The notes under the pieces are model-generated. The model ran no database searches. It was not told the origin of the DNA and worked only from the letters and a program-made list of their open reading frames with translations. A program made the translations under genes and the position numbers. Shown one piece after another: positions 35,155-43,927 of a stretch of DNA of 64,000 nt (positions are counted from its first letter, which is position 1; each line of letters begins with the position of its first letter). Source of the stretch: Pseudomonas sp. N3-W (lineage in GTDB: Bacteria; Pseudomonadota; Gammaproteobacteria; Pseudomonadales; Pseudomonadaceae); NCBI RefSeq assembly GCF_024970185.1, contig NZ_CP103965.1, positions 1,112,001 through 1,176,000 of the forward strand. Reading direction: 5' to 3'.

Positions 35155-35186
35155 GTTTTGGGCAGGGCACGAGCTGATCGGTTGCT

Positions 35187-35966
35187 TTATTCCGGTGCGT
35201 GGTCGCGCAGGAATACCAGATTGTCCGGTTTCGATTGCTCGGCGCTGTAGCGATAGCCCTGCGCGTCGAACTGCTTGAGGGCGACGGGATCATTGATGCG
35301 TTCTTCAATGACAAAACGGCTCATCATCCCGCGGGCTTTCTTCGCGTAGAAGCTGATGATCTTGTACTGGCCGTTTTTCTGGTCCTTGAACTCGGTATTG
35401 ATGATGCGCGCGTTGAGGGCGTTGCGTTTGACCGCCGAGAAGTACTCGTTGGAGGCCAGGTTCAGCAGCACGTCATCGCCTTGCTCGGCCAGGGCTTCGT
35501 TCAGCCACTCACTGATGCGCGTGCCCCAGAACGCGTACAAGTCCTTGCCTCGGGCATTGGCCAGTTTGGTGCCCATCTCCAGCCGATAGGGTTGCATCAG
35601 GTCCAGCGGGCGCAACAGGCCGTACAGGCCGGACAACATGCGCAGGTGTTGCTGGGCGTAATCGAAGTCGGCTTCGCTGAAAGTCTGGGCGTCGAGGCCG
35701 GTATAGACGTCGCCCTTGAACGCCAGCAGCGCCTGCTTGGCATTGTCGGGGGTGAAGGCGGGCGTCCAGCTGCCGAAACGCGCGGCGTTAAGGCCGCCGA
35801 TCTTGTCGGAGACGTGCATCAGTTCGCTGATTTGCGCCGGTGTCAGGTCGCGCAGCTGCTGGATCAGTTCCTGGGAGTGGTCCAGGTATTGCGGCTGGGT
35901 AAAGCGCTGGGTCGCGGGCGGTGTTTCGTAATCGAGGGTCTTGGCGGGGGAAATCACCATCAGCAT
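35187..35966 (-). CDS. yaaA: Peroxide stress protein YaaA (DUF328)
   Basis: A 259-residue cytoplasmic protein of the YaaA/UPF0246 family, starting [17 protein letters not shown] and containing the conserved [20 protein letters not shown] and [11 protein letters not shown] blocks. In E. coli the protein lowers intracellular free iron and protects DNA during hydrogen peroxide stress. The ATG at 35966 is preceded by AAGGAGACGACTTC, an excellent ribosome site, which excludes the longer upstream frame to 36113. It is a single gene with its own promoter region. Confidence 0.93.
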   Translation of the reverse strand: MLMVISPAKTLDYETPPATQRFTQPQYLDHSQELIQQLRDLTPAQISELMHVSDKIGGLNAARFGSWTPAFTPDNAKQALLAFKGDVYTGLDAQTFSEADFDYAQQHLRMLSGLYGLLRPLDLMQPYRLEMGTKLANARGKDLYAFWGTRISEWLNEALAEQGDDVLLNLASNEYFSAVKRNALNARIINTEFKDQKNGQYKIISFYAKKARGMMSRFVIEERINDPVALKQFDAQGYRYSAEQSKPDNLVFLRDHAPE

Positions 35967-36277
35967 GAAGTCGTCTCCTTTAATCGTGGGGGCGATTCTA
36001 GGGGGTTGTCGGTGTTGACTCCAGCTATCAAGTCCATAGGTGATCGGTGGTTTGGCCATAAGGACTTTTGTGGCGAGGGAGCTTGCTCCCGCTCGAGCGC
36101 GAAGCGGTCGCAAAATCCATGTGCAGGTTCTATCTGGAAAGATGGGCTGCAGCCTTTAGGGCCGCTTCGCAGCCCAGCGGGAGCAAGCTCCCTCGCCACA
36201 ATGAGTTCTGCGCCGCTGCGGGAGTTGGGTCTGGATCAGCTATAGTGCCGCGCGGGTTTTGTTATGGAGACATCCCA
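35967..36277. other. Gap between yaaA and the deacetylase-like gene
   Basis: This 311-bp divergent gap is largely filled by the REPIN at 36068-36201. No gene is supported. Promoters for the two divergent genes must lie in the short flanks (35967-36067 and 36202-36277). Confidence 0.6.
36068..36201. repeat. REPIN, GAGGGAGCTTGCTCCCGC subtype
   Basis: TTTGTGGCGAGGGAGCTTGC on the left and GCAAGCTCCCTCGCCACAA on the right, with inner GCGAAGCGGTCGCAAAAT and GGGCCGCTTCGCAGCCC segments like those of the copies at 1182 and 7327. Longer (134 bp) than the GTGGGAGC class. Confidence 0.85.
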
Positions 36278-37402
36278 TTGCGTATCGTTTTTCTTTTTAT
36301 GGCCGGGTTGCTGAGCTTCGGTGCTGTAGCGGCGCCGGGCGACATTGCGACGCTGGATCGCAGCACCTGGCCCGAACAGCTGAATAATCCGACCCTGTTC
36401 GACGTCGCCTCGCGGGCCGAGATCCTGATGTTCGCCCGCGTCCTGCTGGCCAGCGAGTCCCTCGATGAGCCGGCCCTGGCCGACCGCCTGGGCCTGCGCA
36501 CGATCAATCTGGAGTCGATCAACAACCTGCGCCAGCGCATGTGGCAGCGTTTGCTGGCCAACTACAACTTCGCCCAGCAGAGCTGCGATCAGGACGCGTC
36601 TTTCTGTTTCCTGGTCGAAGACATGCCGACCCTGCGCGAGCAGGCCGCCAAGTTCCAGGTCAGCGACGAGAGCTACTACACCCGATGGGCCGAGCCGAGC
36701 CGCCTGTTCCACGCCCAGTACCTGGACGAACAGATGCGCAAGGCTGCGCTGTCTCCGCAGACCAGCAGCGAAGTCGATCATTTTGGCGACTATGAGCGCA
36801 ACGGCGACGAAATGAACGACCGGCTGTTCCTGCTGAGTTTCGACAGCGCCGCCAACGCCGTTCCCGACAATACCGGCTGGGCGACCGAATACCTGCGCAA
36901 GTCGAACATGAGCGGCACCTTCTTCGTGCTCGGCAAGGACATCCAGAACCGTCTGGCCGAGCGTTCGGTGGCGGGCCTGCAAGCCCTCTATTCCGGGCAG
37001 TGCATTGGTGTCCAGGGCTGGGAGTTCCGCTCCCACAGCCATTGGCAGGACTGGCAGGACTCGGTGCGGCGCAGTGCCGATCTGGTCAAAAGCAAGCTGC
37101 CGGAGAACTACGTACCGCTGTTTCGCCCGCCTGATGGCCAGCGTCGCGCCGACGCCGGCGACTTCTTCAAGTCCCAGGGCTTGCAGGTGGCGCTGTGGGA
37201 CATCGACGCGCAGGACGGCGCCGGCAAGCTCAAGGCCAGCGAGAGCGCGCAGCGGGTGCTGACCCTGATGCTGTTGTGGCGTCACGGGGTGATCAATTTC
37301 AATGTGAAGCAGGACGGGGTGAAAACCTCGATGCCCTGGCTCATCACGCAAACGGCGCAGAGCGGGATCGGTTGGGAAGACTGTCAGGACGCGTTTCGCT
37401 GA
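36278..37402 (+). CDS. Exported polysaccharide-deacetylase-like protein
   Basis: A 374-residue protein starting at a TTG with GGAG ten bases upstream and a signal peptide (IVFLFMAGLLSFGAVAA, cleavage about residue 20). An N-terminal helical region (about 20-180) precedes a NodB-type deacetylase fold (about 190-370). Motif 3, LFRPPDG, is present and motif 2 appears as FRSHSHWQDW. Motif 1, normally TFDDG, reads LLSFDSAAN, so the second (metal-binding) Asp is missing. It could be an inactive or altered deacetylase. Upstream codons to 36068 are translated REPIN and were excluded. The substrate is unknown; no polysaccharide operon is directly attached. Confidence 0.75.
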   Translation: MRIVFLFMAGLLSFGAVAAPGDIATLDRSTWPEQLNNPTLFDVASRAEILMFARVLLASESLDEPALADRLGLRTINLESINNLRQRMWQRLLANYNFAQQSCDQDASFCFLVEDMPTLREQAAKFQVSDESYYTRWAEPSRLFHAQYLDEQMRKAALSPQTSSEVDHFGDYERNGDEMNDRLFLLSFDSAANAVPDNTGWATEYLRKSNMSGTFFVLGKDIQNRLAERSVAGLQALYSGQCIGVQGWEFRSHSHWQDWQDSVRRSADLVKSKLPENYVPLFRPPDGQRRADAGDFFKSQGLQVALWDIDAQDGAGKLKASESAQRVLTLMLLWRHGVINFNVKQDGVKTSMPWLITQTAQSGIGWEDCQDAFR

Positions 37403-37751
37403 AATTGGCGAAAGCCCGTAAACATTGGGGGCGGGGCGATTCGCTGCGGCAAATCGATGCAGGCGGACTTCCGACTTTAACGGCACGCCGCCTGCACGCC
37501 AAGGGCTATTCGTCACTCTGAAAAATAAACTTCAAAAAAACGTCAAAGTGCTTTTTTCTGTCACGGGTTTTGGAGTATTACGAAGACAGACCGCCGAAAC
37601 CTGCAACACAGGTGGCGTCTTCCAAGACTCCTATTGTGTGCAGTTCACTTGCCCCCCTCATCAAGAGCATCGCAGGTGAATTCGGTGGCCACTTCGAGGC
37701 GCAGCACTGTCACGGTATTGCGTCGACTGGCTCCCACAAAGGTGACCGAGT
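37403..37751. promoter_or_regulatory. Structured leader region upstream of phoH
   Basis: A 349-bp gap without a credible gene. It contains a GCAGGCGG/CCGCCTGC stem (37459-37495) and a larger interrupted hairpin (37582-37622). The rest shows no recognised promoter. Either stem could be the terminator of the upstream gene or part of a phoH 5' leader. Confidence 0.45.
37582..37622 (+). other. Interrupted stem-loop in phoH leader
   Basis: GAAGAC (37582-37587) pairs with GTCTTC (37617-37622), GCC (37593-37595) with GGC (37614-37616) and CCTG (37600-37603) with CAGG (37609-37612), loop CAACA. It lies 130 bp upstream of phoH. Function unknown. Confidence 0.5.
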
Positions 37752-39146
37752 ATGGATGATCACGGACGTAGCCCTTCTTCCAACCAGCCAATCCTTTATG
37801 TACTCGATACCAACGTACTGATTCACGATCCCAACGCCCTGCTCAATTTCGAAGAACACCACGTTGCCATCCCGATGACCGTGCTTGAAGAGCTGGACAA
37901 GCTCAAGAGCGGGCATCACAGCGTCGCCGCCGAATGCCGCCAGGCGATTCGCCTGATCGACAAGACCCTGGGCGATGCCAGCCCCGAAGACGTCGAACTG
38001 GGTGTGCCGATCCAGCGCGGCAAGAGTGGGCCCAAGGGGTTGCTGTCAATTCTGATGAGCAAGCGCACCGAGCCGAACATCATTCTGCCGGAGCATCTGA
38101 ACGACAACATCATCATCAACCAGCTGATCGACCTGCACGCGCGTGACGCCGCGCTGCGCCTGGTGCTGGTCACCAAAGACATCAACATGCGCCTCAAGGC
38201 CCGCGCCTGCGGGATTGCGGCCGAGGACTACAGCACCGACCAACTGGTCGACGACGTATCGCTGCTGCCCAACGGTTACCACAACATGACCGGCTCCTTC
38301 TGGGACCTGGTGAGCAAGGTCGAAACCCGCCAGGACCATGGCCGCACCTGGCATCAGGTGAAGCTGATCGACAACCTGCCGGCGGTGCATATCAACGAGT
38401 TCATCATTGATGAACAGGGCTTTGTCGGCTGGATCAAGGAGATTGAAGAGGACCGCTTGCTGATCCTCGACCTGCATCAGGAACCGCTGCTGCATCAGGA
38501 AGCGTGGGGCCTCAAGCCTCGCGACATCTATCAGAGCCTGGCGCTGTACGCCTTGCTCGACCCGGACATCCATCTGGTCAATCTCTCCGGTGCCGCCGGT
38601 TCAGGGAAAACCATTCTGGCGCTGGCCGCTGCCATCGAGCAGACCATGGTCAGCAAACGTTACCGGCGGATCATCGCCACCCGCAGCGTGCAGGGCCTGG
38701 ACCAGGAGATCGGCTTCCTGCCCGGCACCGAAGCGGAAAAAATGGAGCCCTGGCTGGGCGCCATCACCGACAACCTCGAAGCCTTGCACATGGATGACGA
38801 AAACACCCATGGCAGCGTCGACTACATCCTCAGCAAAGTGCCGTTGCAGTTCAAATCCCTCAACTACATTAGGGGTCGCAGCTTCCAGCAGAGTCTGATT
38901 TTGATCGATGAATGCCAGAACCTCACGCCGCACCAGATGAAAACCATCATCACCCGTGCCGGCGCCGGTTCCAAAGTGGTGTGCCTGGGCAACCTGGCAC
39001 AGATCGACACCCCTTACCTGTCCGCGACCAGCTCCGGGCTGACGTACCTGACCGAACGCTTCAAGGATTTCCCCAACGGTGTGCACATCACCCTGCAAGG
39101 GGTGCCTCGCTCGATTCTGGCCGAATACGCGGAATCGCATTTGTAA
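37752..39146 (+). CDS. PhoH family protein with N-terminal PIN domain (PhoH2-like)
   Basis: A 464-residue protein. The N-terminal PIN ribonuclease domain (about 12-135) has acidic residues in YVLDTNVLIHD and LEELDKLK. The C-terminal PhoH ATPase domain (about 230-460) has Walker A GAAGSGKTILALA near residue 280 and Walker B LILIDECQNL. PIN-PhoH fusions act as ATP-dependent RNA helicase/ribonucleases; the cellular targets are unknown. The ATG at 37752 is followed closely by the PIN domain. It is monocistronic, ending at a strong terminator (39158-39187). Confidence 0.92.
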   Translation: MDDHGRSPSSNQPILYVLDTNVLIHDPNALLNFEEHHVAIPMTVLEELDKLKSGHHSVAAECRQAIRLIDKTLGDASPEDVELGVPIQRGKSGPKGLLSILMSKRTEPNIILPEHLNDNIIINQLIDLHARDAALRLVLVTKDINMRLKARACGIAAEDYSTDQLVDDVSLLPNGYHNMTGSFWDLVSKVETRQDHGRTWHQVKLIDNLPAVHINEFIIDEQGFVGWIKEIEEDRLLILDLHQEPLLHQEAWGLKPRDIYQSLALYALLDPDIHLVNLSGAAGSGKTILALAAAIEQTMVSKRYRRIIATRSVQGLDQEIGFLPGTEAEKMEPWLGAITDNLEALHMDDENTHGSVDYILSKVPLQFKSLNYIRGRSFQQSLILIDECQNLTPHQMKTIITRAGAGSKVVCLGNLAQIDTPYLSATSSGLTYLTERFKDFPNGVHITLQGVPRSILAEYAESHL

Positions 39147-39157
39147 CAACCTCACCC

Positions 39158-39187
39158 AAACCGGGCGGCCTGAAAGTCGCCCGGTTT
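39158..39187 (+). terminator. Rho-independent terminator after phoH
   Basis: AAACCGGGCG (39158-39167) pairs perfectly with CGCCCGGTTT (39178-39187) and runs into TTTTTA. It starts 11 bp after the phoH stop. Confidence 0.9.
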
Positions 39188-39209
39188 TTATGTCCGCCAC
39201 AAATCAAAA

Positions 39210-39299
39210 TGTGGGAGCGTGGCTTGCCCGCGATGCAGGCGCTGCGGTTCACTTGTTACACCGCGGTGATGCCATCGCGGGCAAGCCACGCTCCCACAG
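39210..39299. repeat. REPIN
   Basis: TGTGGGAGCGTGGCTTGCCC on the left and GGGCAAGCCACGCTCCCACA on the right, exact inverse copies. It lies between the phoH terminator and moaC. Confidence 0.9.
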
Positions 39300-39382
39300 G
39301 GATTCAACGTGATCTTGCAATCAAACTCGCGATAATCTGACCCGCAGGTTTACAATCGACGCTCCTGATCAGGAGTAACCCC

Positions 39383-39856
39383 GTGCTGACTCATCTCGAT
39401 TCCCAAGGTCGCGCCAACATGGTCGACGTCACTGAAAAAGCCGTGACGTTCCGTGAGGCGACGGCCCAAGCGCTGGTGCGCATGCAGCCACAAACCCTGC
39501 AAATGATCGTCAGCGGCGGTCACCCCAAGGGTGATGTGTTCGCCGTGGCGCGTATTGCCGGTATCCAGGCGGCGAAGAAAACCAGTGATCTGATTCCGCT
39601 GTGCCATCCGCTGATGCTCACCGGGGTCAAGGTCGAGCTCAGTGCCGAAGGCGACGACGCCGTGCGCATCGTGGCGCGCTGCAAATTGTCGGGGCAGACC
39701 GGTGTCGAGATGGAAGCGCTGACCGCCGCCAGCGTCGCCGCGCTGACGATCTACGACATGTGCAAGGCCGTGGACCGCGGCATGATCATCGAAAGCGTGC
39801 GCCTGCTGGAGAAGGTCGGTGGCAAGAGCGGGCATTTCCAGGCGGATCAGCCATGA
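39383..39856 (+). CDS. moaC: Cyclic pyranopterin monophosphate synthase MoaC
   Basis: A 157-residue enzyme of molybdenum cofactor synthesis that, with MoaA, makes cyclic pyranopterin monophosphate. Conserved blocks are [25 protein letters not shown] and [20 protein letters not shown] with the catalytic Lys/Asp. The GTG at 39383 has AGGAG eight bases upstream, giving the family start [15 protein letters not shown]. It overlaps moaD by 4 bp. moaA is not in the window. Confidence 0.96.
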   Translation: MLTHLDSQGRANMVDVTEKAVTFREATAQALVRMQPQTLQMIVSGGHPKGDVFAVARIAGIQAAKKTSDLIPLCHPLMLTGVKVELSAEGDDAVRIVARCKLSGQTGVEMEALTAASVAALTIYDMCKAVDRGMIIESVRLLEKVGGKSGHFQADQP

Positions 39857-40095
39857 ACGTCACCGTGAAGTTTTTTGCCCGTTACCGTGAAGCGTTGGGC
39901 GTGGACTCGGTGCAGGTTGAGGGCGAGTTCGCCACCGTCGATGACGTGCGCGCGCTGTTGGCTCTGCGCGACGGTGCCCAGGTGCTGAGCGAGCAGAACC
40001 TGATGTGTGCCCGCAACGAAGACTTGTGTCAGCTCGACGAACCGCTCAGCGATGGCGATGAAGTTGCGTTTTTTCCAACCGTGACCGGGGGCTGA
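39853..40095 (+). CDS. moaD: Molybdopterin synthase small subunit MoaD
   Basis: An 80-residue ubiquitin-fold sulfur carrier. The C-terminus ends in the required Gly-Gly (FFPTVTGG), which is thiocarboxylated and donates sulfur in the MoaD-MoaE synthase. The ATG at 39853 overlaps the moaC stop (ATGA) and the stop is 2 bp before moaE, so the three are translationally coupled. Confidence 0.95.
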   Translation: MNVTVKFFARYREALGVDSVQVEGEFATVDDVRALLALRDGAQVLSEQNLMCARNEDLCQLDEPLSDGDEVAFFPTVTGG

Positions 40096-40097
40096 GC

Positions 40098-40547
40098 ATG
40101 GCGATTCGCGTGCAGTCCACCGCGTTCGATCCGGGAGCTGAAGTCAATGCCATGCACGCAGCCAACGTTGGCGTCGGTGCGGTGGTGAGTTTTGTTGGCT
40201 ACGTGCGCGATTTCAATGACGGGCTCGACGTGGCCGGGATGTTTCTTGAGCATTATCCGGGCATGACCGAAAAGGCGTTGGGCAAGATAGCCATCGAAGC
40301 CGAGCAACGCTGGCCGCTGTTGAAGCTGGAAGTGCTGCATCGCATCGGCGCCCTGGAGCCGGGTGAGCCGATTGTTTTTGTGGGTGTCGCCAGCGCTCAT
40401 CGTCAGGCTGCGTTTGATGCCTGTGCCTTTGTCATGGACTACCTGAAAACCCGTGCACCGTTCTGGAAGAAGGAAAACACCAGCGACGGGCCGCGATGGG
40501 TTGAGGGACGCGACAGCGATCATGCGGCGGCGGATCGTTGGAAGTAG
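40098..40547 (+). CDS. moaE: Molybdopterin synthase catalytic subunit MoaE
   Basis: A 149-residue protein that converts cyclic pyranopterin monophosphate to molybdopterin using MoaD thiocarboxylate. Typical segments are GAVVSFVGYVRDFNDG, LEHYPGMTEKAL and the catalytic Lys region DYLKTRAPFWKKE. It follows moaD after 2 bp. Length and motifs are normal. Confidence 0.96.
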   Translation: MAIRVQSTAFDPGAEVNAMHAANVGVGAVVSFVGYVRDFNDGLDVAGMFLEHYPGMTEKALGKIAIEAEQRWPLLKLEVLHRIGALEPGEPIVFVGVASAHRQAAFDACAFVMDYLKTRAPFWKKENTSDGPRWVEGRDSDHAAADRWK

Positions 40548-40583
40548 TGATTCAGCTGCATTCTTTGTTGTTCATCAGATAGC

Positions 40584-40679
40584 TATCGCGAGCAAGCTCG
40601 CTCCCACATTTGATCTTCACATGTCACAAAACTTGTGAACGAAGCAGAACCCCTGTGGGAACGAGCTTGCTCGCGATGA
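40584..40679. repeat. REPIN
   Basis: TATCGCGAGCAAGCTCGCTC...CCACA on the left and CCTGTGGGAACGAGCTTGCT on the right; one mismatch (GGGAAC for GGGAGC). It lies 36 bp after moaE. Confidence 0.85.
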
Positions 40680-40767
40680 CACTCTTCGCAACACCTCATT
40701 TCTCCCGGACTTGCCTATCGGCCAGAGGCGCGGCAGATCTGCGCTCGCCCGATTGACGCAAAATACA

Positions 40768-40784
40768 TAAAAGTCCAGTATGGA
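40768..40784 (+). promoter_or_regulatory. Shared 17-bp motif upstream of amino-acid binding protein gene
   Basis: TAAAAGTCCAGTATGGA, identical in 15 of 17 positions to the motif upstream of dauB (44910-44926) and in the same orientation relative to its gene. It is about 77 bp before the start codon. Probably a binding site of one regulator, with DauR the best candidate. Confidence 0.6.
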
Positions 40785-40860
40785 ATTATAAGTACAAAAA
40801 AGCCCCGCATCCCTTTCTTCAATCTTGCCCAAACCAACAACAACCCGCGAGAAACCCACC

Positions 40861-41637
40861 ATGAAGAAACTTCCCCTTATCACCGGTCTGGCCCTGAGCC
40901 TGTTGGCCTCAAGCCACCTGTTCGCCGCCGAGCAGACCTTGCGCATCGGTATCGAAGCGGCTTACCCGCCATTCGCATCGAAAACCGACAAAGGCGAAAT
41001 CGTCGGGTTCGACTACGACATCGGCAATGCCCTGTGCGCGCAGATGAAGGCCAAGTGCGTGTGGGTCGAGGGTGAGTTCGACGGGCTGATTCCTTCGCTG
41101 AAGGTGAAGAAAATCGACATGGCCCTGTCGTCCATGACCATCAATGAAGACCGCAAGAAGTCAGTGGATTTCACTCACAAGTACTACTTCACTTCATCGC
41201 GTCTGGTGATGAAGGACGGCGCGGTGGTGGACGACCAGTACGCCAGCCTCAAGGGCAAGACGATCGGCGTGCAGCGCGCCACGACCACCGACCGCTATGC
41301 CACCGAGGTGTTCGAGCCCAAGGGCATCATCGTCAAGCGCTACGGTAATAACGAAGAAATCTACATGGACCTGGCGGCCGGCCGCCTGGATGCGATCTTT
41401 GCCGACACCATCCCGCTGAATGACTTCCTGTCGATGCCGCGTGGCCAGGGCTACGCCTTTGTCGGGCCGGAGCTCAAGGACCCGAAATACGTGGGTGAGG
41501 GCGCGGGGATCGCGGTGCGCAAGGGCAATGCCGAGTTGGTCAGCGAGCTGAATGCGGCCATCGACGGGATTCGGGCGAGTGGCGAATATCAGAAGATTTC
41601 AGACAAGTATTTCAAGTCCGACATTTACGGTGACTGA
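40861..41637 (+). CDS. ABC transporter substrate-binding protein, basic amino acid type
   Basis: A 258-residue periplasmic binding protein (family 3 solute-binding). Signal peptide [20 protein letters not shown], cleavage near residue 23. The start of the mature domain [15 protein letters not shown], the signature [14 protein letters not shown] and [18 protein letters not shown] are typical of lysine/arginine/ornithine binders. No permease or ATPase is adjacent, so it must use a distant transporter. It is upstream of and convergent with dauR/dauA/dauB and shares a promoter motif with dauB, which supports arginine or ornithine as ligand. The 3' end is repeated twice downstream (41608-41879). 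Confidence 0.9.
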   Translation: MKKLPLITGLALSLLASSHLFAAEQTLRIGIEAAYPPFASKTDKGEIVGFDYDIGNALCAQMKAKCVWVEGEFDGLIPSLKVKKIDMALSSMTINEDRKKSVDFTHKYYFTSSRLVMKDGAVVDDQYASLKGKTIGVQRATTTDRYATEVFEPKGIIVKRYGNNEEIYMDLAAGRLDAIFADTIPLNDFLSMPRGQGYAFVGPELKDPKYVGEGAGIAVRKGNAELVSELNAAIDGIRASGEYQKISDKYFKSDIYGD

Positions 41638-41879
41638 TACACCGCCATCGCGAGCAAGCTCGCTCCCACATTGGAATTCATTCTTCTGTGGGAGATCTCA
41701 GGCAGGTATTTCAAGTCCGAGATTTATGGCGACGGATCAGTCGCCATCGCGAGCAAGCTCGCTCCCACATTGGAATTCATTCTTCTGTGGGAGATCTCAG
41801 GCAGGTATTTCAAGTCCGAGATTTATGGCGACGGATCAGCCGCCATCGCGAGCAAGCTCGCTCCCACATTGGACCGTGT
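41608..41879 (+). repeat. 99-bp tandem repeat derived from the 3' end of the binding-protein gene plus a REP
   Basis: TATTTCAAGTCCG begins at 41608, 41707 and 41806, an exact 99-bp period. Each unit holds the last codons of the gene (YFKSDIYGD, altered to YFKSEIYGD in units 2 and 3) followed by one REP and a spacer. Units 2 and 3 are nearly identical and unit 1 is more diverged. The third unit ends at CCCACATTGGA. The repeats stay in the frame of the gene after its stop codon. Confidence 0.92.
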
Positions 41880-41881
41880 TC

Positions 41882-41917
41882 GCAGGACAAATGTGGGAGC
41901 GAGCTTGCTCGCGATGG
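41882..41917. repeat. REP unit closing the tandem array
   Basis: ATGTGGGAGCGAGCTTGCTC, in the opposite orientation to the three REPs of the tandem repeat, forms a REPIN with the last of them (41845-41875). Confidence 0.85.
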
Positions 41918-41947
41918 GGCCCTGTCAGTCAATACAAATCTCAGGGG

Positions 41948-42574
41948 TCAGCCTTTCAACTCTTTCAAATGCTTGTAAACCGTCGCCCGCCCCATGTTCA
42001 GCACATTGGCCACATAGTTCGAAGCGCTTTTGCCCTTGAAAGCCCCTTCGGCATGCAGCGCCAGCACCAGTTCGCGTTTGTGGTCGCGGGTCAGCAGGTT
42101 CAGGCTCAGCTGACGTTCACGCAGCCAGGCGTGCAGGAAGGTGTTGATCCGTTCCTGCCAGTCATCGCGAAACAGTGAGTCCGGTTGCGGGATCAGTTTG
42201 CTTGGCGACAGGAACAGGTCCAGCGCCGCCTTGGCGTTTTCGAACAGTGAAATATTCAGGTTGATGCACAGCACCGCCAACGGGCGACCGTCGCCATCGC
42301 GCAGCACGGTGCTCAGGCTGCGAATCTTCTGGCCGTCCCAATTGAGTTTTTCGTACGGCCCGATGTTGGTTTCGTTGACGTCGCCGCTGAGCAAGTCTTC
42401 CAGCGCCGAGTCGTCACCGAGCTCGCGTTTGGACAGGTTGTTGGCGATGTAATCGACCTTCTGCGTGCGCAAGTCATGCAGCACCACCTCGGCGTGGGGG
42501 AAGAACAGCGTGGCGATCGCGTCGGCGATGGCGCGGAAGTTGTTCAGGGCCGGGTCTTTTTCAGGTGCGTTCAT
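41948..42574 (-). CDS. dauR: DauR-type transcriptional regulator (YheO family)
   Basis: A 208-residue regulator with an N-terminal YheO/PAS-like ligand domain (about 10-120: FFPHAEVVLHDLRTQKVDYI, LCINLNISLF) and a C-terminal helix-turn-helix (about 150-205: GKSASNYVANVLNMGRATVY). Gene order dauB-dauA-dauR on one strand matches the D-arginine catabolic locus of P. aeruginosa, where DauR represses the operon until D-Arg or D-Lys is present. It lies 86 bp after dauA. The assignment rests on synteny plus family. Confidence 0.87.
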   Translation of the reverse strand: MNAPEKDPALNNFRAIADAIATLFFPHAEVVLHDLRTQKVDYIANNLSKRELGDDSALEDLLSGDVNETNIGPYEKLNWDGQKIRSLSTVLRDGDGRPLAVLCINLNISLFENAKAALDLFLSPSKLIPQPDSLFRDDWQERINTFLHAWLRERQLSLNLLTRDHKRELVLALHAEGAFKGKSASNYVANVLNMGRATVYKHLKELKG

Positions 42575-42660
42575 ACAGTGGAACTCCAGGCAGCGTCAGC
42601 GCCCGTAAACAAGGGCGCGGGGAGTTTGCCGCAATCGTGTCGGCACGTCACCTGAGCCGA

Positions 42661-43916
<1,256 letters not shown>

Positions 43917-43927
43917 GAGTGGTGGTG

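Larger units (their letters stand above)
34258..35186. promoter_or_regulatory. algD leader and long upstream control region
   Basis: A 929-bp stretch without a supportable gene, markedly A+T-rich between 34500 and 34990. It holds the AlgU-type promoter (34466-34492), an IHF-like AATCAA-N4-TTC (34523-34535), a 7-bp dyad AATGCTC/GAGCATT (34536-34553), a dyad TGTAAG/CTTACA (34687-34704), two copies of GTGCCACTAC (34883-34892, 34908-34917), an AlgR-like site (34926-34939) and a REPIN (35064-35154). In P. aeruginosa the algD promoter is likewise controlled over several hundred bp by AlgR, AlgB, AmrZ and IHF; assignment of individual sites here is inferred. Confidence 0.7.

Noticed and set aside
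41608..41918. CRISPR-like array
   Set aside because: Unit length 99 bp with nearly identical whole units, no distinct spacers and no cas genes; it is a tandem duplication.
41671..42039. Possible gene of 122 codons made of the tandem repeats
   Set aside because: It has no start with a ribosome site and overlaps the end of dauR on the other strand; it is the in-frame continuation of the duplicated gene end.
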